Of a stretch of 64,000 bases of DNA, positions 57,365 through 64,000 are shown one piece after another. The notes beneath the pieces were generated by a model. The model made no database searches and had not been told where the DNA came from. It worked only from the letters and a program-made list of their open reading frames with translations. How positions within the stretch are numbered: position 1 is the first letter of the stretch; each line of letters starts with the position of its first letter. A program made the translations under genes and the position numbers. Source of the stretch: CAWJMN01 sp963844055 (lineage in GTDB: Bacteria; Planctomycetota; Planctomycetia; Pirellulales; Pirellulaceae); the NCBI GenBank assembly GCA_963844055.1, contig CAWJMN010000001.1:186001-250000 (forward strand), written 5' to 3'.

Positions 57365-57479
57365 CTTCCAAAGGAAGTCCGATCAAGTTCTTTCCTGCAC
57401 TTGGCAGTCTTTCGTTCTACGTGCAAGTACATTTGAAAGGGACGTGTATTGCCGTTTGAGCGGTGGAGAGTTGTGCGTC

Positions 57480-57504
57480 GTCAGGCCTGACGGCGCTGAC
57501 CTAC
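57480..57504 (-). repeat. GTAG-hairpin element, family A
   Basis: GTCAGGCCTGAC and CTGACCTAC read on the + strand, that is GTAGGTCAG on the minus strand. It lies between two small + strand genes, so it does not match the sense of its neighbours. Confidence 0.65.
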
Positions 57505-57594
57505 GGGAGCTAGTTGCAGTTGCATTTATGGCTGGCACTTCAGGATTGGGTACCACATGGAAGGCGTGGCCAGCAGAAAAGGCGTGAGATAGAA

Positions 57595-58155
57595 ATGGGA
57601 CCGACGATTGCTGTGTATCTTCGTGAGCTGTTTCACAAACAGACAAAAAAAGAGATATGCGCTGAGGTTGAAAAAGTTTCTATTGCACTGCAACAAGGTA
57701 GGTTTGGAGGAACCAGTCATCCTTTTGATGTTGGATTTGGAGAGGACTACCCAGGCGACTTAGAAGAAAGGTTTGCCTACGGCGGTAGCAAACTTCTAGG
57801 CTGGATGCCTCAAGACACCATGATTCTAAGCGCGGGTTGCAATAGCAGAGACGATCACCGAGTGCTGGGAGAACTCGCGGTGCACTTTGCCCGCAAGTTT
57901 AATGTGCTGGTTGACCTACAGGGAATGCCTAGGATCTCAGCACAGGATGGTAACCTTATAGGTAAAAACGAACCTTTTGAATACAAGATGCCAAACGGAG
58001 TCGCTGGCAGGTTGTTTTTCATACCTAGTTCTGATGAAAGGTACAGCTTGACGCCCGATAGTGAATGGGCGTTGTACACGGCGGGCCATTTCTATGGCGA
58101 TGCCGACTATGTTGAGTGGCTACTGAAGGATCCTGCTTTTGCACTGGTGAAGTGA
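57595..58155 (+). CDS. Hypothetical protein, 186 residues (possible DUF6368/immunity type)
   Basis: ATG 57595 gives MGPTIAVYLRELFH; an upstream start adds 27 unlikely residues. The pattern FDVGFGEDYPGDLEERFAYG, then VLGELAVHFARKFNVLVDLQG, suggests a small alpha/beta protein of the immunity or DUF6368 type. I am not sure of the family. It is low in GC and lies between two family A elements. Confidence 0.5.
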   Translation: MGPTIAVYLRELFHKQTKKEICAEVEKVSIALQQGRFGGTSHPFDVGFGEDYPGDLEERFAYGGSKLLGWMPQDTMILSAGCNSRDDHRVLGELAVHFARKFNVLVDLQGMPRISAQDGNLIGKNEPFEYKMPNGVAGRLFFIPSSDERYSLTPDSEWALYTAGHFYGDADYVEWLLKDPAFALVK

Positions 58156-58186
58156 GAAAGGCAAGTGCGTGGCATAGTCCTACTTC

Positions 58187-58211
58187 GTCAGGCCTGACGG
58201 CCATGACCTAC
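58187..58211 (-). repeat. GTAG-hairpin element, family A
   Basis: GTCAGGCCTGAC with CATGACCTAC. On the minus strand it follows the family B element at 58255-58288 behind the DUF1501 gene, all in one direction. Confidence 0.65.
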
Positions 58212-58254
58212 GAGAGAAGGGAGTGGTTGCCAAAGAGGATTGGAAGTAGCGCGG

Positions 58255-58288
58255 GCGCATGTTATCGTCAGGGTGACCCCTGACCTAC
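58255..58288 (-). repeat. GTAG-hairpin element, family B
   Basis: GTCAGGG and CCCTGAC form a perfect 7-base stem. It starts (on the minus strand, GTAGGTCAGG) 5 bases after the DUF1501 stop. Confidence 0.75.
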
Positions 58289-58293
58289 AAGAG

Positions 58294-59712
58294 CTAGAAC
58301 AGTTCTTTGATGGCTTTGCCGGTGTGGGCGATGAAGATGGGGCGCTGCTCGGGGGTGTAGAGGGGCTTGTCGCGATTGACTCCGAGCTTGTCGTAGATGG
58401 TGGCGGCGTAGTCTTCGGGCGTGTGAGGATTATCGAGGACGAAGGCCCCTTGGCGATCGGTCGCGCCGATGATTTGGCCGCCGCGAACGCCTGCTCCCGC
58501 GAAGACGATGGAGTACGCATCGGGCCAGTGATCGCGGCCAAGGGCCTTGTTCACCTTGGGCGTTCGGCCGAACTCCGTCACTAGACAGACAAGCGTTTCA
58601 TCCAGCAGGCCACGCTGTTCCATATCGGTAATCAGGCCGGAAAAGGCATGATCGAGACTGCCGGTCATTACCCAGTGGCCAATCCCATAGCGTCCCGCGC
58701 CGGCGCCGGTGGCCCCTTCGAGTTCGCACGTTCCCTTGGCGTAGATATGGTCGTGATGGTCCCAGTTGAGATTGCCACCGCGAGGTGTTTCTGGCGTTAA
58801 AGGCCAGCGAACATCAATCGTGACAAAGCGGACGCCCGCTTCGACCATCTTTCGGCCGAGCAGGTAACATGCGCCGCGGTGACCAGAGCCGTACTGCTCG
58901 CGCGTTTTTTCGCTTTCGGTGGTCAGGTCAAACGCTTTGCTGGCAGCAGGGCTTTGTAGGATGGTGCTGGCTTGCTGGGCGAAGGTGTCGAGCGCGGCAG
59001 CCGAACGATCCTTGGCGAGTGTCGGATTTTGGCCGAGGCGCGAAAGGAGTTCGCGGCGGTCGTTCAGGCGTGCATCGTCGAGCTGGGCATTGCGTGAAAG
59101 GCCTTGCACCTTCCACTTGGGATCTGCGGCATCGTGAGCGGTGGCTTTGAAGACGCTATGACCTGCGGGCAGAAACCCAGTCTTGGTCATGTGGGCCATT
59201 TCGGACGTGGCCGGCATTTGAATGTAGGGGGGCAAGTAGTTGCAGGCCGAGCCCATCGTGTAAGAGGCGACCGTTCCCATGTCGGGCATTTCGACGGGAC
59301 CGCCGGGGGCTTCGCCGGAGAGCATGTACTGCATGCCGCGTGGGTGATCGTCGACGCGCTTCTCGTGCCGCATGCTGCGAATGACGGCGATCTTGTCGGA
59401 GATCTGCGCCGTCTTGGCCATTAACTCGGTGAAGTAGACGCCAGGAGTTTTTGTTGCGGCCAGCGCAAACGGCGTACGAACCTCGGCCGGTGCTTCGGGC
59501 TTGGGATCGAAGGTATCGACGTGGGACATTCCGCCATGCTCAATCAGCAGCAGCACATTCTTCGCGCGACCCGCGCGAGGAGCGCCAGCGGCCCCCAAAG
59601 CTTGGGTAGCGAGAATTTGTCCGAAAGAACAGCCAAGAATTCCCGCGGCACCACGAAGAAGCCATTGGCGACGCGTCCACTCGGCACGCTGCTGGCGGGT
59701 TTGGTGAGGCAT
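58294..59712 (-). CDS. DUF1501 protein, Tat-exported
   Basis: ATG 59712 gives 472 residues; upstream sequence to 60030 in frame is compositionally unlikely. The twin-arginine signal TRRQWLLRGAAGILGCSFG is clear. VLLLIEHGGMSHVDTFDPKPEAP, MRHEKRVDDHPRGMQYMLSG and LVTEFGRTPKVNKALGRDHW are DUF1501 (sulfatase-like, alkaline phosphatase fold) marks. In planctomycetes it usually pairs with a DUF1549/DUF1553 cytochrome-type protein; that partner is absent here. A periplasmic hydrolase of unknown substrate. Confidence 0.88.
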   Translation of the reverse strand: MPHQTRQQRAEWTRRQWLLRGAAGILGCSFGQILATQALGAAGAPRAGRAKNVLLLIEHGGMSHVDTFDPKPEAPAEVRTPFALAATKTPGVYFTELMAKTAQISDKIAVIRSMRHEKRVDDHPRGMQYMLSGEAPGGPVEMPDMGTVASYTMGSACNYLPPYIQMPATSEMAHMTKTGFLPAGHSVFKATAHDAADPKWKVQGLSRNAQLDDARLNDRRELLSRLGQNPTLAKDRSAAALDTFAQQASTILQSPAASKAFDLTTESEKTREQYGSGHRGACYLLGRKMVEAGVRFVTIDVRWPLTPETPRGGNLNWDHHDHIYAKGTCELEGATGAGAGRYGIGHWVMTGSLDHAFSGLITDMEQRGLLDETLVCLVTEFGRTPKVNKALGRDHWPDAYSIVFAGAGVRGGQIIGATDRQGAFVLDNPHTPEDYAATIYDKLGVNRDKPLYTPEQRPIFIAHTGKAIKELF

Positions 59713-60003
59713 GGCGGGGCTTTCGGAAGGAGCAGGGCGTGCTGGGGAAGCTAGAGGAGGGGTTACCAATCCATCATTGTTTATACATGGCGGAACGGGA
59801 AAATGCGAGAGAAAAAGGGGGTTCCTTAAGGCGGAGCTGTAGGGTGGTATCGATTTTAGAGTCGGGATGGAATGGGGTGGGAGGTTGTTGGGGAGGGAGA
59901 GGGCGTGGGAGGATAGAAGCCGCGATCTCCTGCCGCTGCGCGGGCCTGGATCAAGAGTCGGGGCGAGCCGATTCGTGAAATGCAGATTGATGTTTAAAAG
60001 GCG

Positions 60004-60363
60004 ATGGAACACATGATGATGAATCAACAACAGCCGGGACTGACGCCGGAGAAGCTGCAGCTGTTTGTGGCGGGACTTTCGGGACTCGCTGGGGAAGAGG
60101 TGCGAAAGGCGAAGCTGCTGTTCATCAAGAATGCGATCAGTGAGCTAAAGGCGCTGAAGGCAAGCCTTGCGGGGTTTGGCGTCGCGCAAGGGTGCTTTGC
60201 GATCATCCCCTTCTTTTGGCCGATCTTGTGGGCCCAGCGAGTGAGCATGAGTTCGGCGACGAATCTTCAAGTAGAGCAGATTCGCAATGCGATTGACGTA
60301 TGGCGAGACGATTTAGGAGCGGATGCGGCGAAGCTAGAGCGGGATTTGGAAGAGTTGCGGTAG
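60004..60363 (+). CDS. Hypothetical protein, 119 residues, with hydrophobic hairpin
   Basis: It begins MEHMMMNQQQPGLTPEK. A long helix is followed by a hydrophobic stretch FGVAQGCFAIIPFFWPILWAQRV, then a charged helix. It may be a membrane-associated coiled protein. No family is recognised. ATG 60004 overlaps nothing; the preceding DUF1501 gene is divergent. Confidence 0.5.
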   Translation: MEHMMMNQQQPGLTPEKLQLFVAGLSGLAGEEVRKAKLLFIKNAISELKALKASLAGFGVAQGCFAIIPFFWPILWAQRVSMSSATNLQVEQIRNAIDVWRDDLGADAAKLERDLEELR

Positions 60364-60383
60364 GGCTGGACCGAGATTTCGAT

Positions 60384-60815
60384 TTAACCATTCGGACTTT
60401 GCGTTGCCGTGCTTAGCTCCTCTTTAGAACGGCGTTTCGCCACCTGCCAGGCGGCAATCACCATCAGCGGCATGCCTATCGCACAGGCTGGTACAAACCA
60501 GTCGGGACGGCCACTAATCGCAAGGATATTTCGCATCAGTGGATAGCTAAGTATCGCCCCGATGATCGAGCAGAAAAGCAGCGGGTAATCCTTCGCAAAT
60601 TTGGCGGCGATTAAGCAACCACCAAAAGTGGCAACCATCCACGCCAGCAATTCCAAAAGTTGCGGACCGAAGGCCGTTTGATCAAAACCTTTCAGCCGTG
60701 AATCAGGATAGAACAGGCCGGTCAACTGTGCCACCAAAAACATTAGCAGCACTGCCGTCGCGACTCCCGCGATGAGGGCGAGTGAATAGCGATAGGGTGG
60801 TGTGGACTTTGACAT
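60384..60815 (-). CDS. Membrane protein, 143 residues
   Basis: Four hydrophobic helices, the first from ALIAGVATAVLLMFLVAQLTG. The C-terminus is basic then polar (RRSKEELSTATQSPNG). No motif or family is recognised. It is convergent with the preceding + gene and 20 bases from it. Confidence 0.55.
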   Translation of the reverse strand: MSKSTPPYRYSLALIAGVATAVLLMFLVAQLTGLFYPDSRLKGFDQTAFGPQLLELLAWMVATFGGCLIAAKFAKDYPLLFCSIIGAILSYPLMRNILAISGRPDWFVPACAIGMPLMVIAAWQVAKRRSKEELSTATQSPNG

Positions 60816-60880
60816 TGCTCACCCGTTGTTTGAAGTGCTTGCACCAGTCGAGTCGCCAAAAGTGAGCATGAGTAGCGCAG

Positions 60881-60915
60881 GCCGGATGATGTTGTCAGGT
60901 TAAAACCTGACCTAC
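60881..60915 (-). repeat. GTAG-hairpin element, family B
   Basis: GTCAGGTTAAAACCTGAC pairs perfectly, with tail CATCATCCGGC on the minus strand. It starts 16 bases after the stop of the gene at 60932 and in its direction. Confidence 0.8.
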
Positions 60916-60931
60916 AAGAACAAGACAAAAG

Positions 60932-61303
60932 CTATTTGCCGAAGCGGGATTGCATGCGGTCGAGGACTTCGGGAAGTGGGTATTCTAAAACGGAAAGCCC
61001 TTCGGTGGAGGCGATTTGCTTGAGGCGTTTCCAGCCGCGAGTAACCAGACGCTCACGTTCTTCGACGAAGCGGGGATCGAGGTGTTGCTTGCCGAAATCG
61101 TTGTCGAGATGGATCGGGGGAAAGTCGGAATCGACGATGAACTGGCCGAGCGTGGGGTTGCAGGTGATGTGCCGCTCGTGCGTGGTGTGTAGTGTTTCAG
61201 GATCGACCATCCCCAGGACGTAACGCAGGTATAGATCGCTCTCCCAGATGTTTTCCACATCTTTGCCGCAGACTTCGCAGAGGTAGCCTTCTTCGCAGTG
61301 CAT
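60932..61303 (-). CDS. Conserved hypothetical protein with Cys pair
   Basis: ATG 61303 gives 123 residues starting MHCEEGYLCEVCGKDVENI. The Cys3 and CEVC region may bind a metal. SDLYLRYVLGMVDPETLHTT and HITCNPTLGQFIVD look strongly conserved in form. I recall similar planctomycete proteins but no function. It lies between two identical-core family B elements. Confidence 0.65.
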   Translation of the reverse strand: MHCEEGYLCEVCGKDVENIWESDLYLRYVLGMVDPETLHTTHERHITCNPTLGQFIVDSDFPPIHLDNDFGKQHLDPRFVEERERLVTRGWKRLKQIASTEGLSVLEYPLPEVLDRMQSRFGK

Positions 61304-61332
61304 GGTGAGTTCGGGCAAGTAAAAAATGGTGA

Positions 61333-61366
61333 GCGGATGATGTTGTCAGGTTAAAACCTGACCTAC
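61333..61366 (-). repeat. GTAG-hairpin element, family B
   Basis: Same palindrome as at 60881-60915 (GTCAGGTTAAAACCTGAC) with tail CATCATCCGC on the minus strand. It starts 17 bases after the stop of the oxidoreductase gene and in its direction. Confidence 0.8.
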
Positions 61367-61383
61367 GAAAGCAGGAGAGGCAG

Positions 61384-62823
61384 TTACGTTTGCGAGGGGC
61401 GTTCGAATTGGCCGTTTTCGGGACGTTGTTTGTAGAACGGGTCGAGCGGATAACAGCCGGAGACAAAGCCTTGGCGCGGCGCGGAGGTGCAATCGCTGAA
61501 CGTGCGACAGACTTTCTTTCGCTGCCAAGACTTTCCTTCAAGCGTGTCGGCCGGAAGTTCGGGATACGACAGCACCATCCGGCCAAGTCCAACCAGATCG
61601 ACCATGCCTGCTTCGACCACGCCTTGGGCCACGTGCGGCAGGTACTCTTGCAAATAGGAATAGCCGGTGCCAACCAGCGGCATGCTGGGGACCGCTTTCT
61701 TTAGCGTGGCGACCGCTTGGATTTGCCGGGCAACGCCAACGAGCGGATCTTCCGGCGGCTGGTAGCCGTCGCTAGGGGGAAATAGTGCGGGGCGCTGGAT
61801 GTGGGGATTGTAGTAGGGGCTGCCGCAAGAGACGTTGAGGGCGATCACGCCGAGCGATTGAAGGTCTTTGGCGAGTTGGATCGGCTCGGTGAGGTTCCAT
61901 TCCAGCGGATTATTGGGATCGAGGCCAAAGCCATCGACGTAGGGCATGTGGCCGGAGTAGTCCATCGGCTTTCCTACTTCGCGACTGGTAACATACGGTG
62001 GCCGATCGAATAGGCTAAGACGCACGCCAACGGCGAGGCCGGGGACTTCGGTCTGGATGGCCTGAATGATGGTTTTGAGAAGTCGCGTCCGGCCAGCAAA
62101 GTCTCCGCCGTATTTGCCGGGGCGACGGGTGGCGCTTAAAAATTCGTGCAGTAGGTAACCGTGGCAGGCCTTCACATCGACGAAGGCAAAGCCCGATGCT
62201 TGCGCAGCCTTGGCACCCAAGACATAGTCGGCAATGAGCTGTTCGAGTTCGCCGTCGGTCCAAACGACGGACTGATTGGCGGGATCGATGCCGAACTTCG
62301 CATCGAGCAGCGGATGATGGTAGGCGATCTTGGGTTCGAGGACTTTGTTGTGCGGACGCGAGAATCGGCCCGAGTGCGTGAGCTGCAAGCCGACGAGTAG
62401 GTCGTCCGTTTTGCCGAAGCGGTCTTGATGAGCGGTGATTAGCGTTTGATAGAGCTGCGACAGGCCTGATTTGTAAGCGCTACCCGCCAAGGTTTGGTGC
62501 GGGTTGGCCCGGCCACTGGGCTGAACTGCAGCGGCCTCGCCACCCCAGATGAGTTTCGCACCACTCAGACCAAAGTTGTGCCAGCGGCGAAGCGTTAGTT
62601 CACTGGGTGAGCCATCGGGGTTGGCGTCCCAGCCTTCCATCGGATGGATGCACCAGCGATTGCCAACGGTGAAATTTCCAAGCTTTATGGGTGCGGCGAG
62701 GGGGCTGTGTTCCGCTGCGGAAAGGATTTTGTCGCCGACCGGAAGGTGGAGATTCAGTTCCGCAAGACGTGCGCGAAAGTCGGCAGGCGTTTTGAACTGC
62801 GCGATGCGAGGATAGGGAGCCAT
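61384..62823 (-). CDS. NADH:flavin oxidoreductase, Old Yellow Enzyme family
   Basis: The protein has 479 residues. An FMN-barrel layout is visible: APIKLGNFTVGNRWCIHPMEG, then KLIWGGEAAAV, LVGLQLTHSGRFSRP (FMN and substrate His), VDVKACHGYLLHEFLS, and LVGLGRMVLSYPELP. The H-S/G and CHGYLLHEF segments are family hallmarks. It reduces activated alkenes or related substrates with NAD(P)H. A 2,4-dienoyl-CoA reductase role would need an Fe-S and second flavin domain, which are absent. Cytoplasmic. Confidence 0.85.
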   Translation of the reverse strand: MAPYPRIAQFKTPADFRARLAELNLHLPVGDKILSAAEHSPLAAPIKLGNFTVGNRWCIHPMEGWDANPDGSPSELTLRRWHNFGLSGAKLIWGGEAAAVQPSGRANPHQTLAGSAYKSGLSQLYQTLITAHQDRFGKTDDLLVGLQLTHSGRFSRPHNKVLEPKIAYHHPLLDAKFGIDPANQSVVWTDGELEQLIADYVLGAKAAQASGFAFVDVKACHGYLLHEFLSATRRPGKYGGDFAGRTRLLKTIIQAIQTEVPGLAVGVRLSLFDRPPYVTSREVGKPMDYSGHMPYVDGFGLDPNNPLEWNLTEPIQLAKDLQSLGVIALNVSCGSPYYNPHIQRPALFPPSDGYQPPEDPLVGVARQIQAVATLKKAVPSMPLVGTGYSYLQEYLPHVAQGVVEAGMVDLVGLGRMVLSYPELPADTLEGKSWQRKKVCRTFSDCTSAPRQGFVSGCYPLDPFYKQRPENGQFERPSQT

Positions 62824-62891
62824 GGGCGGACTCGCGACAGGAGGAAAAGTTGCAACGTGACGCGTTAGTTTATCAGAAACGGTGTGTGAGT

Positions 62892-62921
62892 GTATTTCAG
62901 AGCCGGGAGCGTTAGCGACGT
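62892..62921 (+). repeat. Intergenic repeat, family C
   Basis: TTTCAGAGCCGGGAGCGTTAGCGACG. It lies 8 bases from the stop of the minus-strand HEAT gene but reads on the plus strand, unlike other C copies. Confidence 0.55.
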
Positions 62922-62928
62922 AGACAAA

Positions 62929-63654
62929 CTAGGTAGACAAGGCGTACCAATCGCGGATTCGCTGGAGCCATTCTCTGTCGATTGAAATTGAATCGTCGGT
63001 GGCGATTGCCTGGAGCGACGCAACCAACTGGGTAAGCTCGACGGATGGATTGTTGTCTCTCTTGTGGTCATGCCACAGACTTTGGGCAAGATAACAAATT
63101 GCGTTGGCTGCCACATTTCGGATTTCAGGATCGCTGTTTTCCAACGACGTTAGGATCGTGGGGACTCTCTTTGGCAAATCATCGGTGTAGCGTCCAAGAG
63201 CTAGGATTGCCATTTTTCGAAGTGGGAGGGAAGCAAATTTAGCCGTCTGAACTAAGTGCTCGAGAGCAACCGTGCCAATACTTCCCAGTGCCCACATTGC
63301 AGAATCAATAACTGGTGAATGAGTATCGAGTAGGCACTTGATGAGGTCGGATGTAAGTGGAGCTCCTTCTTCACCTAGCTTCACAATAGCTCGTGCGATC
63401 CAAAAGCGAACATGGCAGTTCGAATGCCGAAGGCCTCGTCGAAGTGAAGGCAAGTCATCGACCTGTGGACCAATCTGTACGATTGCTGCTCCAACCCATG
63501 GGCAGGGACAGCTTTCATTCAAGAGAGATTGCAGCAGTACTGGGTAAGCAGGACGACCTTCTTCGCCAAGGTGATAAAGCGATTTTGCTGCTGCTTCTCG
63601 AACCGCAGCTTCATTTGACTTCAAATCATGAATGATAGTTGTCAGTGGAGCCAA
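62929..63654 (-). CDS. HEAT-repeat protein
   Basis: I start at TTG 63654, 7 bases after GAAGGAG, which gives 241 residues. An earlier start at 63711 would lie inside a palindromic repeat. Repeats of about 30 residues with helix pairs (EAAVREAAAKSLYHLGEEGRPAYPVLL, VRFWIARAIVKLGEEGAPL and more) are HEAT/PBS-lyase type. Such scaffolds bind proteins or substrates. No catalytic motif is seen. It is flanked by repeats on both sides. Confidence 0.7.
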   Translation of the reverse strand: MAPLTTIIHDLKSNEAAVREAAAKSLYHLGEEGRPAYPVLLQSLLNESCPCPWVGAAIVQIGPQVDDLPSLRRGLRHSNCHVRFWIARAIVKLGEEGAPLTSDLIKCLLDTHSPVIDSAMWALGSIGTVALEHLVQTAKFASLPLRKMAILALGRYTDDLPKRVPTILTSLENSDPEIRNVAANAICYLAQSLWHDHKRDNNPSVELTQLVASLQAIATDDSISIDREWLQRIRDWYALST

Positions 63655-63690
63655 ACGGAAAACTCCTTCGAGTAGCCACGACCTCCCGCC

Positions 63691-63725
63691 GCTAACGCGG
63701 CCCAGGTTCAAGAACCTGGGCTACC
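63691..63725 (-). repeat. GTAG-hairpin element, family D
   Basis: GCCCAGGTTC and GAACCTGGGC form a perfect 10-base stem around AA. On the minus strand it begins GGGTAGC, 38 bases after the HemQ stop. Confidence 0.75.
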
Positions 63726-63744
63726 CTTTGGCCGCAATCGAGCT

Positions 63745-63770
63745 TGCTTCCGGCTCTGAAAATCATTTCC
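63745..63770 (-). repeat. Intergenic repeat, family C
   Basis: TTTTCAGAGCCGGAAGC on the minus strand begins directly after the HemQ stop codon TGA at 63763-63765. Confidence 0.6.
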
Positions 63771-64000
63771 CAATATGGCAGCGGTCGAGGACTTCGGCGG
63801 GAGTCATGACGTAGCTGGTATAGAAGGAGCCGAATTCGGCGAAGCGAGCGCTGGCTTCGTCGAAGCGCATCTTGTAGACGATCTCTTTGAGGAATTCCGG
63901 GTTGCGACCCCAAAGGGTAACGCCCCATTCCCAATCTTCCAGGCCAAGGCCGACAGTGATCAGCTGCGAGACCTTGCCAGCGAAAGCCATGCCGCTGCGG
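63763..64000 (-). CDS. hemQ: Chlorite-dismutase-family protein, HemQ-like, C-terminal part (5' truncated by window edge)
   Basis: The frame is open to the window end and gives 78 visible residues. RSGMAFAGKVSQLITVGLGL, DWEWGVTLWGRNPEFLKEIV and YKMRFDEASARFAEFGSFYTSYVM match the C-terminal half of coproheme decarboxylase (HemQ) and chlorite dismutase. HemQ makes heme b from coproheme in Gram-positive and many other bacteria. The heme-ligand His and the Tyr of HemQ lie outside the window, so heme biosynthesis is inferred. The N-terminal part lies beyond position 64000. Confidence 0.85.
   Translation of the reverse strand, partial: RSGMAFAGKVSQLITVGLGLEDWEWGVTLWGRNPEFLKEIVYKMRFDEASARFAEFGSFYTSYVMTPAEVLDRCHIGK

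Noticed and set aside
1..64000. CRISPR array or integrated phage
   Set aside because: The repeats are scattered, not regularly spaced, and no cas, capsid, integrase or transposase gene was found.

Overview
The window looks like chromosomal DNA of a Gram-negative, lipid A-making planctomycete, most likely of the Pirellulales. This is inferred from gene content and not from a database search. The main markers are DNA topoisomerase VI in a bacterium, a Tat-exported DUF1501 protein, a DUF6807 protein, a NIPSNAP protein with signal peptide, two large MMPL/RND lipid exporters, PolX, a DRG-like TGS GTPase, and the mix of LpxK and heptosyltransferase-type genes with many planctomycete-style orphan genes. 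I see no transposase, integrase, phage gene, CRISPR array or rRNA. There is one tRNA (Met, CAU).

Layout. 1-530: 3' end of topoisomerase VI subunit A. 685-2722: an exported EEP-family nuclease/phosphatase and a double zinc-ribbon protein. 2992-11093: leuS, an MMPL exporter, a 32-residue basic protein, fabZ and trmB. 11096-14512: a prepilin-peptidase-like protein, a small membrane protein, a LOG protein, a NIPSNAP protein and tRNA-Met. 15180-18222: a tract of small unrecognised genes next to the tRNA. 18290-24519: NhaD-like antiporter, DapA-family lyase, CBS protein, NAD-type isocitrate dehydrogenase and lpxK. 24516-38006: ABC exporter, mscL, polX, DRG-like GTPase, family 9 glycosyltransferase, scpA, folD and sthA. 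38279-46851: sialidase-like protein, family 2 glycosyltransferase, TMTC-like membrane TPR protein, second RND exporter and ispH. 47261-52953: a module of ABC permease, ABC ATPase and large membrane partner. 53207-64000: DUF6807 protein, sigma-54 activator, DUF1501 protein, Old Yellow Enzyme-type oxidoreductase, HEAT-repeat protein and the end of a HemQ-like gene, with small orphan genes between them.

Functional links. Envelope work is prominent: FabZ, LpxK, a heptosyltransferase-like enzyme, two glycosyltransferase-type membrane proteins, IspH for isoprenoids, two MMPL exporters and an MsbA-type exporter. LeuS, TrmB, tRNA-Met, FolD, ScpA and PolX are housekeeping.

Two observations cut across the genes. 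First, seven single-base indels break five otherwise well-conserved genes (leuS twice, trmB, the family 9 glycosyltransferase, the second RND exporter, the ABC permease twice). Because leuS should be essential, sequencing error is the simplest explanation, and those genes are annotated here as intact but frameshifted in this sequence. Second, the intergenic DNA carries a family of short elements made of a GTAG start followed by a hairpin. Their stems differ in sequence but keep pairing, and most lie just after a stop codon in the same orientation as the gene. They may be 3'-end signals or REP-like mobile palindromes and are the most interesting unexplained structure here.
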